A stretch of 49,392 nucleotides of DNA from [Eubacterium] saphenum (GCA_004555725.1 SFHC01000021.1:1-49392); one strand, 5' to 3'; positions 17,446 to 26,157 are shown, counted from the stretch's first letter. The notes: generated by a model from the letters alone, not told the origin. Numbers and translations are program-made.

Positions 17446-19842
17446 TTACTTGATGGTGAATTCCAGTTCGCCTCGTGTCAGCGGAACCTGGTAGTCTTTT
17501 CCGTCGAACTGGATGGTCTGATACTCCTTGCCGGTATCAGGCACGAGTTCAGCTTTTGCCATATAAGTGCCCGGAGCACTTGGCGCGGAGGCAAGTGCTT
17601 TTTCGACCTTGCCGTTGTCAACCGTGTAATATGTGATCTTGTAGTTGAGGCCAGTGACTTCCTGACCTTCAATATAGGTATGGAAGGCTTTGGAGACGTC
17701 AACGGCTTTTCCGTCGGCCTTCTGTGTGGAAGCTGCCGGGTCTGCGGTGATGATCGGGTAACCCTCGTAGTAGAGCGCTTTCAGGAGATCTTCACGCTGA
17801 GCCGCCTTTTCACTGTCGGTCTTTGCCTCGTATCCGGCGGATTTACCGGTCAGGTAATTCAGGAGTTCGCGATAAGCGTATTCCTTTCCATCCTCTCCGA
17901 GTCCGGTGTAGATGGTGTTGCTGGAAACCGTGCCTTCCTTGACGTTTTTGCTGTTGACGATCACGATGGACGCCTTGTAGTATGCAGTTACACCGTGATA
18001 GGACAGATATTTTGCGGCATCCGATGCAGTTGCGTTGGCGACAATCTTTCCGTTCGCATCTGTATTCAGCTTATAATAGGTGTCACCAGGTTTCTCGCTG
18101 ATTCCGGATGTGTTGGACTCTTCTTCAATGGATGTGAAGTTAAGGAATACCTTGGTTTCACGGAACGGGTCCTGGCTTGTGATGTAAGACGCGTATTCCT
18201 TGGCCAGCTTTTCAAACTCGCCCTGCTCGGAACGGGTAAAGCCTTCTCCCTGGATGACAATCGTCTTGTTGTTGTAGTACGGAGCCGCTCCCCAGTATAC
18301 GTCAGAGTCGTCATTGTTTACGATATCTGTGGTCTTGAACTTGATATTATAGGAAACGGATTTCTCTGCGATCTTCTTTCCGGTTTTCTTATCATACGCG
18401 GATACCGTAGCCGTGTAGCTCCCCGGAACGACAGGAGCCTTAGTGGTCTTTACCGTTTCCGGGCTGCCAGAGAATGTGCGCTGGATCGTTCCCGTGTAAC
18501 GTGTCTTGGTCGTGTATGCTTTTCCGTACTTCACCTTGATGCCGATCTTAGCTGCTTTTCCGTCGTATGTCTTATCTTTAGCGGAGAGCTTGATCAGATT
18601 TGGAAGCTGAATCGTGTATTTTGCCTTCAGCGTGCAAGGTTTATACGTCTTATTGCCCTTGAATACAGCCTTTGCCGTATAGGTGCCGTGTTTAGCCGGG
18701 ATGCCAGAAACTTTCTTGCCCTTTGCGTTGTAGTACGTTACCTTCAGCTTGCTTCCGAGCTTGTCGCCGGTTGTCTCATGCTTACCCCTGCGAAGGATGA
18801 AATATTTGCGCATGTCCGGTCCCTTGGACTTCTCGTGGAACTCGACCGCATATGTCTGGAAGAACATCTTGGTGACGTTGGAATTGCGGCTGAACTCCTT
18901 GCGCAGCTGTTCTTTGCAGACATCACAGAACGGATACTGCGCGCCAAGATACTGCATCTTACAGTTCTTGGACGGGTGGTACCAGCCGTCTCCGCCGTTG
19001 TCATACTCGTAAACGTCGATGCCGTCCTTGCCGATATACTTCTTCCATTTTACCTTCTTTGGGTCAGAGACCTTGGTCATGTTCGGATATTCATACGCAT
19101 ACTGCGGTCCAGCCCAGTACTCATCCGCGAGTTTTCCGATCGTATGGCCGAGCTCATGCAGCATCATTTCCAGTGAAGAATCGTTCAGCGATGCCACACA
19201 GTAATCGCCGTCTCCGCCGCTTCCGCCATAGACATTGGAGTTAACCATCACCAGCTCAAAATCGGTCTGGCCCTTGAGGTAACTCTTTCTGAGCGCCTCA
19301 ACCTTGGCCTTTCCGCTGTCCGGAAGTGTAACCAGACGCTGCATTCCCGTGCTCCAGTAAGTCGCACCAAAATACGTCGAACGCGTATCCTTCTTTGCCT
19401 CGTCCAGAGTCTTGGCATCTGCGCCCTGCGCGCCGGAATCTTTAGAAATCGTAAACAATGCATAGAACTTAATCGAGTCCTTATACTCGCTGTACGGTGC
19501 AGTCTTCATCATATACTTTGCCGTCGCCTTTGCATTGTCGTAGAATTTCTGCTCATCCGACTTGGTGAATCCGTCTCCCAGGATCAAGAACACCAGTGCA
19601 TCCTTGTCCGCGAGCTTCTTTGCCGACTTGTCGCAGTACACCAGCTTCGGATCGTGCGGAACCAGGCTCTTGTCAATCTTGGAACTTGCCGCGGTCGCTG
19701 TCTTTACCGCCGTCGCCGATGCATCCGTCTTGGCACTGTCTGCATAGGACAGGTCCGCCGAGGACAAAAAGCACATCGATGACGCGGTCAGCAAGGAAAT
19801 ACCCAGAACGGCAGCCTTGCCCTTCCATGTGTTTACAATCAT
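17446..19842 (-). CDS. secreted M64-family (IgA peptidase type) metallopeptidase, multidomain
   Basis: This encodes 798 residues from ATG 19842, which has AAAGGGAAGTG. A signal peptide covers about 1-35. The catalytic M64 domain spans about 60-320: it opens with VFLILGDGFTKSDEQKF and holds HELGHTIGKLADEY, giving zinc ligands His229 and His233 with Glu230, then the family's downstream Asp-Glu pair. A Cys-rich stretch (CKMQYLGAQYPFCDVC) follows. About 350-520 are Ig-like strands with Tyr-Lys-rich repeats (TYTAKAVFKGN, GSYTATVSAYDKKTG). About 530-680 repeat the start of the M64 fold (KTIVIQGEGFTRSEQGEF) but without HExxH. The C-terminus is another beta domain. It is likely surface-released and acts on host or mucosal proteins. 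There is no LPXTG anchor. Confidence 0.85.
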   Translation of the reverse strand: MIVNTWKGKAAVLGISLLTASSMCFLSSADLSYADSAKTDASATAVKTATAASSKIDKSLVPHDPKLVYCDKSAKKLADKDALVFLILGDGFTKSDEQKFYDNAKATAKYMMKTAPYSEYKDSIKFYALFTISKDSGAQGADAKTLDEAKKDTRSTYFGATYWSTGMQRLVTLPDSGKAKVEALRKSYLKGQTDFELVMVNSNVYGGSGGDGDYCVASLNDSSLEMMLHELGHTIGKLADEYWAGPQYAYEYPNMTKVSDPKKVKWKKYIGKDGIDVYEYDNGGDGWYHPSKNCKMQYLGAQYPFCDVCKEQLRKEFSRNSNVTKMFFQTYAVEFHEKSKGPDMRKYFILRRGKHETTGDKLGSKLKVTYYNAKGKKVSGIPAKHGTYTAKAVFKGNKTYKPCTLKAKYTIQLPNLIKLSAKDKTYDGKAAKIGIKVKYGKAYTTKTRYTGTIQRTFSGSPETVKTTKAPVVPGSYTATVSAYDKKTGKKIAEKSVSYNIKFKTTDIVNNDDSDVYWGAAPYYNNKTIVIQGEGFTRSEQGEFEKLAKEYASYITSQDPFRETKVFLNFTSIEEESNTSGISEKPGDTYYKLNTDANGKIVANATASDAAKYLSYHGVTAYYKASIVIVNSKNVKEGTVSSNTIYTGLGEDGKEYAYRELLNYLTGKSAGYEAKTDSEKAAQREDLLKALYYEGYPIITADPAASTQKADGKAVDVSKAFHTYIEGQEVTGLNYKITYYTVDNGKVEKALASAPSAPGTYMAKAELVPDTGKEYQTIQFDGKDYQVPLTRGELEFTIK

Positions 19843-20009
19843 CTCACTTCCCTTTCCTGTACCGGCGCATCCAGAAAAGGAATCCATCCCCCCGAATCAT
19901 AAAACAGAAGGCCGGACTTCTCCGCCGGCTAGCCGAACGCTGTCGTTACGATCCAGAATATAGTGTGCCGATACATATATCATTGAATGAAACTATTGGA
20001 TGAGCATAT

Positions 20010-20037
20010 ATTATCACAACCGGCAATGACATTTCAA
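20010..20037 (-). promoter_or_regulatory. predicted promoter of the M64 gene
   Basis: On the minus strand TTGAAA (20037-20032) and GATAAT (20015-20010) are spaced by 16 bp, giving a leader of roughly 160 nt. Confidence 0.45.
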
Positions 20038-20125
20038 TAACAATCTGATCTATTTTCTGAAATTTATTGTTATTTCCCATTTATGTGTAATTGGCAACAT
20101 CATGCAGAAAACATATGGGGACTGT

Positions 20126-20158
20126 AAAATAGCAGCCCGGCTATCACCCCAGGCTGCT
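20126..20158 (-). terminator. terminator of the diguanylate cyclase gene
   Basis: AGCAGCC and GGCTGCT form a 7-bp stem with ATTTT after it on the minus strand, 50 bp past the stop codon. Confidence 0.6.
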
Positions 20159-20205
20159 TCACTGCAAGAACAATACTATTTATTAATCGATGAACCCCTG
20201 ATAAA

Positions 20206-21345
20206 TCAACGCTTTCCGGCGACATCTTCCATCTCGTTTCCGTCCCTGTCCTTTGCACTCCGCACGCGTTCGTGCATGCATTTTTTCATCACATACATCG
20301 CCTTGTCTGCACGCAGCTCGGTCGATGACAGCGGTTCTCCCTCTTCATGTACAGCAACTCCATAGGCAAAAGAGAGCGGAAAATCTCCGTACTCCGGATC
20401 GCATGCGCTCTGACTCGAAAGCCGTGACAGCTCCGCCAGAACATCATCGGGATCAGCCTCAGAAAGCAGAATAAACTCGTCTCCTCCCGTCCGGAATACT
20501 TGACCGTATGGGTTCAGATGGGTGTTCAGCGTCTGCGCAAACGCTCTTAAATAAACGTCGCCGATCTGGTGCCCGCGTGTATCATTAAAGAGCTTCAGAT
20601 AATTCATGTCAAACAAAACAATTAAACAGCGTTTATTTTTCATCCAGCTGAGCTGATCTCTGTAAACCATGCGGTTCGCAAGGCCAGTAACAGAATCTGT
20701 TTTATCATATAGTTCTTTAATAGAGAGATACATGAGCAGATAGGCAATCGTCATGCTGTTCCAGGTCGCGCTCAGATCCATCTCCAACAGTTCCGCCGCC
20801 TGCCCGAGGCAGATCGTGAGGATGACAAACGTCACCAGAATATGGTCTTTCCGGTCAAAAGGAAAATTATTCCTGCAAAAATCAAGGAACAAAAAAGTAA
20901 AATATGCCGTTTCCGAAATGGAAAGTAAAGTATTCAGCGCCGTGTAATGCAGATAAAGGTCGCGATCGTGATAGAACAGCACCGGATGAACGATATTGTA
21001 CACCGGAACTGCGATAAACAGAATCATCAGCAGCACAGAAATCCGTCGTTTCCAAGCGTGCCACCGGTTTATTCCCAAACGCAGCAGATTGAAGTAACAC
21101 AACGGGATAATCATGTATATTACGGAAGTGATAAAGTCTAAAATATGACGCTGCACAAGATTGGGGATTCCCGTCGCCATATAGATAATCTGCCAGGCCT
21201 GGTCAGCTGCAAGGATCGTCATAAGCGCCGCCCCGGCCGTAAAATACACCGTCCGCGACTTCTCATCAATTCCGCTTCGCATATAAAGGCAGCACCAGAC
21301 GTATACAATAATCACAAAATCTATGATGTCAGAAAACACTAACAT
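20206..21345 (-). CDS. membrane diguanylate cyclase (GGDEF)
   Basis: This 379-residue protein has about six hydrophobic helices in its first 205 residues, forming a membrane sensor region without a named domain. A GGDEF domain (about 215-370) starts at DSVTGLANRMVY. It holds the substrate-binding FDMNYLKLFNDTRGHQIGD and an intact FRTGGDEFILL active site, and should make c-di-GMP from two GTP. The inhibitory RxxD site is not evident at the usual position before GGDEF. ATG 21345 has GAGGAAA. It is a single-gene unit with its own terminator. It and three other c-di-GMP proteins in this window suggest extensive second-messenger control of surface behaviour. Confidence 0.9.
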   Translation of the reverse strand: MLVFSDIIDFVIIVYVWCCLYMRSGIDEKSRTVYFTAGAALMTILAADQAWQIIYMATGIPNLVQRHILDFITSVIYMIIPLCYFNLLRLGINRWHAWKRRISVLLMILFIAVPVYNIVHPVLFYHDRDLYLHYTALNTLLSISETAYFTFLFLDFCRNNFPFDRKDHILVTFVILTICLGQAAELLEMDLSATWNSMTIAYLLMYLSIKELYDKTDSVTGLANRMVYRDQLSWMKNKRCLIVLFDMNYLKLFNDTRGHQIGDVYLRAFAQTLNTHLNPYGQVFRTGGDEFILLSEADPDDVLAELSRLSSQSACDPEYGDFPLSFAYGVAVHEEGEPLSSTELRADKAMYVMKKCMHERVRSAKDRDGNEMEDVAGKR

Positions 21346-21634
21346 TATTCTGTTTCCTCTTCTATTGGTTCTTTCTATCTTTAAAAGTAATCTATCAGCA
21401 ATTCTTTTATCATACCATGATTTTACAAGGCTTTAACATGCAACACGAAAGTTCTACATTTCTGATAATTACATATGCAGAATATTTCGCCGGCAGCCAC
21501 GTCTGTCGTGTGTGTATACACGGATTTTTCGTCAGCAGAAACAGTATACAATATACTTGTGTTCCATTTCATGCTCAGCTTCTCTGCCTTCTGTAACACA
21601 CCAGACATGGCCATGCATGTTTTTCTGCAGCATC

Positions 21635-22912
21635 TCAGCCGTCGACCCGGTTAACCGCACGAAGAATACTGTCCCGCATTTCTGCGCTGTCCGAAAACCC
21701 CTGATGGTTCAATTCCTCCGCCGCTTTCTGCAGCGCAGATGGAAAGTTCTTCCACATCCTGTCATATTCCCGGCGGATCATGTTCTTTCCAAGTCCCATT
21801 TCATCTGCAGAATCCAGGAACGACTGCCTTCTGATCTTGCTCCATTCTTTTTGTCCTCCGACAGCAATCGCCATCTCGGACGTGCTTTCCCTGTAAATCA
21901 GTGTGCAGATCAGGTCGTAAGCCGGTGCAAGCCGGATTGCGCGAAGATCCGGGCTGTAGAGCAGCGAAATATTCTTGATATGATTATCGGTATTTCCGAT
22001 CAGAACGTCATAAATGAGAAGATCCAAAAGCCGTTTCTGGTCCACAAGCGGATCAGACGACACATCCCGCACCAGACGGAATACCTTCTGCAGATACTGC
22101 CCATCCTCCGGTTCATATTTCCTGGATGACGGAATTCCAAGAGCCTGTGCCATATCCTCCTGGTGCAGCCGAAGCGGGCACGGAAGATCCCCAAGCGCAC
22201 GGACAGAAGCCTCCGTATCCCGGTCATACCGCCTGGAGGCAAGCAAAACCCCGGAATCCTGAAATGCCGAATCTGTGTTGATGATGAAACTGTCCACGAC
22301 AGGAAGGCCAAGATAGTGCGCTGTCCTGAGTGAAAGCTGCTCGTTTTCCACGATGTTCTGAAGGCGTACATGACTCTGTTTAACGATATGCGTGCTCGCC
22401 GCCGTGCCGATCGGCTGGTACCAGGTCTTGGATACCGCATCATAATACAGACCCACCTTTCCGGATGCCCCCGTCAGCGAAAGATGCGACGCCACTACGA
22501 TTTCCGCAGAGCGTGTAGAGCCCTCCTCCGCGAGCTTTCCGACCTGCTCCATCGACAAAGGACGGTACTTAGCAAGGAGGGAATCCGGTTCTTCCACATC
22601 CAGAATCTGCAGCGCACCCAGACATTCCTTTCCCAGCCCCGCCAGAATCGAAAGATAATCCTCTTCATCCACATGCATCCACTGCGCGACGCTGCGCCTC
22701 GTAAACCCTTCCGGCAGAAGCCCCTCAAAGAAAGTCCGCGTGCGCTCCGCGGAAAACGGCTCTTTCTGAAGAGGAAGACTGACGGAAATCGGCATCCCCC
22801 ATTGCAGATAATACGCATCATAAGAAAAGGAGGCATCGTCCTGATCCTCCCCGCAGATGACCCCGACAAACCTCCTGCTGCCTTCAATTTCAATGTATAC
22901 GTTCAGCTTCAT
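21635..22912 (-). CDS. hipA: HipA-type serine/threonine kinase toxin
   Basis: This 425-residue protein is of the HipA family. Known HipA phosphorylates glutamyl-tRNA synthetase, stalls translation and promotes persistence. The N-terminal subdomain includes FFEGLLPEGFTRRSVA. LTGASGKVGLYYD (about 147-158) is the Ser/Gly-rich ATP loop that carries the autophosphorylation site in relatives. The catalytic loop IGNTDNHIKNISLL has Asp309 and Asn314, and the metal-binding LAPAYDL (329-334) follows. Its ATG overlaps the hipB stop as ATGA, so the two are translationally coupled. The whole kinase core appears intact, so it is likely active. The target cannot be told from sequence. Confidence 0.9.
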   Translation of the reverse strand: MKLNVYIEIEGSRRFVGVICGEDQDDASFSYDAYYLQWGMPISVSLPLQKEPFSAERTRTFFEGLLPEGFTRRSVAQWMHVDEEDYLSILAGLGKECLGALQILDVEEPDSLLAKYRPLSMEQVGKLAEEGSTRSAEIVVASHLSLTGASGKVGLYYDAVSKTWYQPIGTAASTHIVKQSHVRLQNIVENEQLSLRTAHYLGLPVVDSFIINTDSAFQDSGVLLASRRYDRDTEASVRALGDLPCPLRLHQEDMAQALGIPSSRKYEPEDGQYLQKVFRLVRDVSSDPLVDQKRLLDLLIYDVLIGNTDNHIKNISLLYSPDLRAIRLAPAYDLICTLIYRESTSEMAIAVGGQKEWSKIRRQSFLDSADEMGLGKNMIRREYDRMWKNFPSALQKAAEELNHQGFSDSAEMRDSILRAVNRVDG

Positions 22913-23139
22913 TGCTCATACTCACCCCTCGGCTCAACCGTCAGATTCATGCCGAGGATCATCGCCACCGAAATCGCCTTCTCAAGCTCAATCGTTTTCT
23001 TGCCATTTTCCAGATCCGAGAGAAAACTGACACTCAGACCCGTAAAATCAGAGATATAGGACTGTGTGTATCCCAGCTGTTTGCGTCTTCTCCTGATCGC
23101 CTGTCCAAACGTCTCCGCGTCCGTAATATTATTCTTCAT
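22909..23139 (-). CDS. hipB: HipB-like XRE antitoxin and autorepressor
   Basis: This encodes 76 residues from ATG 23139. An in-frame GTG at 23151 is also possible, but AGGGG lies too close to it and at a usable distance from the ATG. The helix-turn-helix runs over the middle: FGQAIRRRRKQLGYTQSYIS then LSVSFLSDLENGKKT, an XRE/Cro fold. It would bind HipA and the operon's operators, so that toxin and antitoxin levels set repression. The upstream DNA carries two identical palindromes with GCCGTACGGC cores, one inside the promoter spacer, as expected for autoregulation. Confidence 0.88.
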   Translation of the reverse strand: MKNNITDAETFGQAIRRRRKQLGYTQSYISDFTGLSVSFLSDLENGKKTIELEKAISVAMILGMNLTVEPRGEYEQ

Positions 23140-23210
23140 GAATGTCTTCACCCCTGGAGTTCGGGAACCCGCCGCGCTGCGGTCCGCCCGGATACCGCCT
23201 TCAACGCCTT

Positions 23211-23250
23211 CATGCCTTCATGCCTTCATGCCTTCATGCCTTCATGCCTT
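23211..23250. repeat. octamer microsatellite in the hipBA leader
   Basis: Five exact head-to-tail copies of CATGCCTT fill 23211-23250, flanked on both sides by CCTTCAACG-like copies. The unit is not a multiple of three and lies in the 5' leader, 72 bp upstream of the hipB ATG. Confidence 0.85.
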
Positions 23251-23315
23251 CAACGCGATTTTACATGCCTTGCATGGATTTTACAAAATCAGGGCGGCGA
23301 TCCCCTTTGATTTGC

Positions 23316-23331
23316 TTCGCCGTACGGCTAA
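23316..23331. promoter_or_regulatory. hipBA operator, downstream copy
   Basis: The 16-mer TTCGCCGTACGGCTAA has the perfect palindrome GCCGTACGGC at its core. It lies about 10-25 bp downstream of the predicted hipBA start of transcription, and an identical copy sits 39 bp away in the promoter. Confidence 0.7.
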
Positions 23332-23346
23332 ATTTCATCTTTTATT

Positions 23347-23375
23347 ATTATAATTTCGCCGTACGGCTAAGTCAA
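23347..23375 (-). promoter_or_regulatory. hipBA promoter with operator in its spacer
   Basis: On the minus strand TTGACT (23375-23370) and TATAAT (23352-23347) are exactly 17 bp apart. The spacer is almost filled by the second copy of TTCGCCGTACGGCTAA (23355-23370), so a bound repressor would block RNA polymerase directly. Confidence 0.75.
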
Positions 23376-23419
23376 GGGAAGCATGCATTTCCACAACACT
23401 ATTACACCATCGGATCATC

Positions 23420-23615
23420 CCCGTCCGTCATTCCTGTATACAACATTCTCCCGTCCACTCGCACCTTTTTTCACAAATGGACGGGAATCATTACCGCTTC
23501 ACACCCAGATTCCCGTCCACCGCTCCTGTATACAACATTCTCCCGTCCACTCGCACCTTTTTTCACAAATGGACGGGAATCATTACCGCTTCACACTCAG
23601 ATTCCCGTCCATGAT
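23420..23615. repeat. array II: two 92-bp repeats with TTCCCGTCCA arms
   Basis: Units start at TCCTGTATAC 23432 and 23524 and are nearly identical over 92 bp. Arms alternate in orientation: TCCCGTCCA 23449, TGGACGGGAAT 23478, ATTCCCGTCCA 23509, then the same set at 23541, 23570 and 23601. A partial arm lies near 23420. Each middle arm can pair with either neighbour (9 bp with the left, 11 bp with the right), so two exclusive folds exist. It lies between the nitroreductase 3' end and the hipBA promoter. Confidence 0.85.
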
Positions 23616-23631
23616 TTCTCAAATAATTCCT

Positions 23632-24204
23632 CTACTCCGCAAACACTACTCTCTTCGTAATATCTTCCTTCTTCTTCGAATCCGGCTCCGCCGCGATTCC
23701 GCCGAACGGCATCTGGGCAATCAGTTTCCAGCTGTCCGGAATGTTGAACATCTTTTTCACTGTCTCATCAATCACCGGGTTGTAGTGCTGAATATTCGCG
23801 CCGATGCCCTGCTCTCTCAGCGCCGTCCAGAGATTAATCTGCAGCATGCCGTTTGCCTGGCTGGCCCAGATCGGGAAATTCTGCGCGTAAGGCGCAAACT
23901 GTTCCTGCATCGCCTTCACCACATCCTCATCGTAGAAATACAGGATTGTTCCCGCGGCAGCCCTGAAGCCGTCGATCTTTTCGCGGGTCACTTTCCCTTC
24001 AAAGGCATCGTAAATCGCGTCCCACAGCTCATCCTGCTTTTTTCCGAGAGCGACCACCACTCTCGCGCTGTGCATGTTAAACGCGTCCGGTACAAGCTCG
24101 GTAACGCGTGTGATCAGCGCTTTCACTTCATCCTCGCTGACTGGAAGCTCCTTATTCAGCTGATAATACGATCTTCTCTTTTCCAGTGCCTGTTCAATTG
24201 CCAT
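23632..24204 (-). CDS. nitroreductase family protein (Hbn1/Frm2-like)
   Basis: This 190-residue protein resembles the nitroreductase branch that includes fungal Hbn1/Frm2 and many Firmicute proteins. It starts with IEQALEKRRSYYQLNKELPVSEDEV, where RRS is the flavin-phosphate contact. DAFNMHSARVVVALGKKQDELWD is characteristic of this branch. QANGMLQINLWTALREQGIGANIQHY and WKLIAQMPFGGIAAEP complete the FMN site. It should bind FMN and reduce organic acceptors; the substrate is unknown. A strong GGAGG precedes the ATG. Its stop codon is at the edge of array II, and any transcript reading through would carry those hairpins. Confidence 0.88.
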   Translation of the reverse strand: MAIEQALEKRRSYYQLNKELPVSEDEVKALITRVTELVPDAFNMHSARVVVALGKKQDELWDAIYDAFEGKVTREKIDGFRAAAGTILYFYDEDVVKAMQEQFAPYAQNFPIWASQANGMLQINLWTALREQGIGANIQHYNPVIDETVKKMFNIPDSWKLIAQMPFGGIAAEPDSKKKEDITKRVVFAE

Positions 24205-24359
24205 ATGTTTCCTCCGTTTTATTCTTTTTCACACTTAACAAATAGGTAATTATTATATACCCGTCGCCGCCTTGCCTTACACATCACCCTTTTTCTTTTT
24301 GCCGAATTGAATTCTATGATACAATGAAACCATGCATATAAATGAAAGGAGATTCTGAA

Positions 24360-25040
24360 ATGAAACCAAGTGAACGCTTTTACCAGAAGGCGATGCCGGT
24401 CTGGGAAACGTATTTTGAGCATCCGTTTGTCCGCGGAATCGGCGACGGCACTCTGCCGAAGGAAAAGTTTCAGTACTACATGGTGCAGGACCACAAGTAT
24501 CTGATGCAGTACGCCCGCGTGTTCGCCATGGGCCTGATTCAGTGCACGGATGAGCGCGACATGCGCATGTACAGCAACCTGATCCACGCCACGCTGGACA
24601 CGGAAAACGCGGTCCACCAGGCTTACCTCGCTGAACTGGGCGTCACGCGCGAGATGATCGACAGCACGCCGATGGCACTGAATAACAAGTCTTACACCGA
24701 CTACATGATCGCCGAAGCGCACAAGGGCGGCCTTCCGGAAATCTCGGTCGCCGTACTCGCCTGCTCCTGGAGTTACAAGGTCATCGGCGATTTTCTGGAG
24801 ACAATCCCGGGCTATCTGGATCATCCGTTCTACTCCCGCTGGATCAGCATGTATACAAGCAACGGCTACCGCAGTGCCAACGATGACATGATCACCCTGG
24901 TCGACCGCTACTGCACCGGCCTTCCGGAGGAACATCTGCAGCGTCTTGATCAGATTCTGCTCGACTGCAGCTATTACGAGTACCAGTTCTGGGATATGGC
25001 CTGGTCCATGGGACAGACTTACACCCCGGTGATCCGCTGA
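24360..25040 (+). CDS. tenA: TenA-family thiaminase II
   Basis: This encodes 226 residues, the usual length. The ATG at 24360 has AAAGGAG. The catalytic Cys is at position 135 in VAVLACSWSYKVIG, and Asp44 (YYMVQDHKYL) and a Glu near 207 (SYYEYQFWDMAW) match the other active-site positions known for TenA. The enzyme cleaves thiamine or, in salvage, deaminates aminomethyl-pyrimidine breakdown products so that the pyrimidine can re-enter thiamine synthesis. The expected TPP riboswitch is not visible in the short upstream region. It is followed 115 bp later by a nitrilase gene in the same direction, probably as one transcript. Confidence 0.92.
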   Translation: MKPSERFYQKAMPVWETYFEHPFVRGIGDGTLPKEKFQYYMVQDHKYLMQYARVFAMGLIQCTDERDMRMYSNLIHATLDTENAVHQAYLAELGVTREMIDSTPMALNNKSYTDYMIAEAHKGGLPEISVAVLACSWSYKVIGDFLETIPGYLDHPFYSRWISMYTSNGYRSANDDMITLVDRYCTGLPEEHLQRLDQILLDCSYYEYQFWDMAWSMGQTYTPVIR

Positions 25041-25154
25041 TCCCAAGACAAAACCAGACGGGCAAGGAGGCGCCCCTGCGTGACTCCCTTTGCCACGTTC
25101 TCTTTTTGTCCCGCCCGACAAAGTCTACAGCAGCAAGGAGAAAAATTAGTTACT

Positions 25155-26075
25155 ATGAAAACATTACAAGACACCTGCAAACTCGCTGTTATACAGGCCT
25201 CCCCGGTCTTATTCAATAAAGAAGAGAGTCTTCAGAAAGCGCTGCGCCTACTGCATGAGGCGGCAGAGAACGGCGCGCAGCTCATCGTATTCCCGGAGCT
25301 GTTTATTCCCGGCTATCCGTTCGGAATGACGTTCGGGTTCCGGGTCGGATGCAGACAGGAAGACGGCCGCAAAGACTGGAAACGCTATTACGACCAGTCC
25401 CTCACCCTAGACGGCCCGGAAGTCCGCCAGCTTGCTGACGCGGCAAAATCACTCGGCATCTTCTTAAGCATCGGCTATTCCGAACGCGATGCCGTCACCG
25501 GCACCCTGTATAACTCCAATCTAATGATTAACCCGGATGGAAACGTTATGAACCATCGGAAACTGAAGCCTACCGGCAGTGAACGCGTGGTCTGGGGCGA
25601 CGCGGACCGAGACTATTTTCCAGTTATGGACACGCCGTGGGGACCGATGGGCAATCTGATCTGCTGGGAAAGCTACATGCCGCTGGCCAGAACGGCGCTC
25701 TACCAGAGAGGGATTTCCCTGTACATTTCTCCGAACACCAACGACAATCCGGAGTGGCAGGACACCATACGGCATATCGCGATTGAAGGAAAATGCTACT
25801 TTATCAATGCGGATATGCTGATCCGAAAAACGGATTACCCTTATGACCTGCATGCAGCGGAAGAAATCGCCGCTCTTCCTGAGATTGCCTGCCGCGGCGG
25901 AAGCTGCGTCATTGATCCGTTCGGACACGCGGTGACCGAGGTCGTATGGGACCGTGAAGAAATCCTCTACGCTGACCTGGATATGCAGAAAGTCCCGGCC
26001 AGCCGCATGGAGCACGATCCCTGCGGACATTACAGCCGCCCGGACGTGCTGGAACTGACGGTGCATGAGAAGTAA
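25155..26075 (+). CDS. nitrilase-family carbon-nitrogen hydrolase
   Basis: This encodes 306 residues from ATG 25155. The catalytic triad is readable: Glu48 in LIVFPELFIPGYP, Lys136 in NHRKLKPTGSER, and Cys170 in NLICWESYMPL. CWE with the downstream ISPNTNDNPEWQ segment is typical of true nitrilases rather than amidases. It should convert a nitrile to the acid and ammonia. The start choice is not certain: an in-frame GTG at 25080 has a well-placed AAGGAGG, but the extra 25 residues are unlike family N-termini, while KLAVIQASPVLF begins where expected from 25155. Linkage with tenA could mean turnover of a heterocyclic nitrile, which is speculative. Confidence 0.85.
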   Translation: MKTLQDTCKLAVIQASPVLFNKEESLQKALRLLHEAAENGAQLIVFPELFIPGYPFGMTFGFRVGCRQEDGRKDWKRYYDQSLTLDGPEVRQLADAAKSLGIFLSIGYSERDAVTGTLYNSNLMINPDGNVMNHRKLKPTGSERVVWGDADRDYFPVMDTPWGPMGNLICWESYMPLARTALYQRGISLYISPNTNDNPEWQDTIRHIAIEGKCYFINADMLIRKTDYPYDLHAAEEIAALPEIACRGGSCVIDPFGHAVTEVVWDREEILYADLDMQKVPASRMEHDPCGHYSRPDVLELTVHEK

Positions 26076-26157
26076 CATATTGATAAACTATATCTATTTC
26101 TAGCAAACTCATCGCCAGCGCTACCCGAACCTTTCTCCAATCTGTGAAACGGGAAGA

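Larger units (their letters stand above)
19843..20205. other. M64 upstream region and DGC downstream region
   Basis: This 363-bp region has no gene. It contains the M64 promoter and leader (20037 to 19843) and the DGC terminator at 20126-20158. Confidence 0.5.

Noticed and set aside
17401..19176. Open frame of 591 codons antisense to the M64 gene
   Set aside because: It is a shadow of the M64 codon pattern: no ribosome site, no family features, and the M64 frame is clearly coding.
24240..24359. TPP riboswitch before tenA
   Set aside because: The conserved THI-box segments are absent in the short upstream region.
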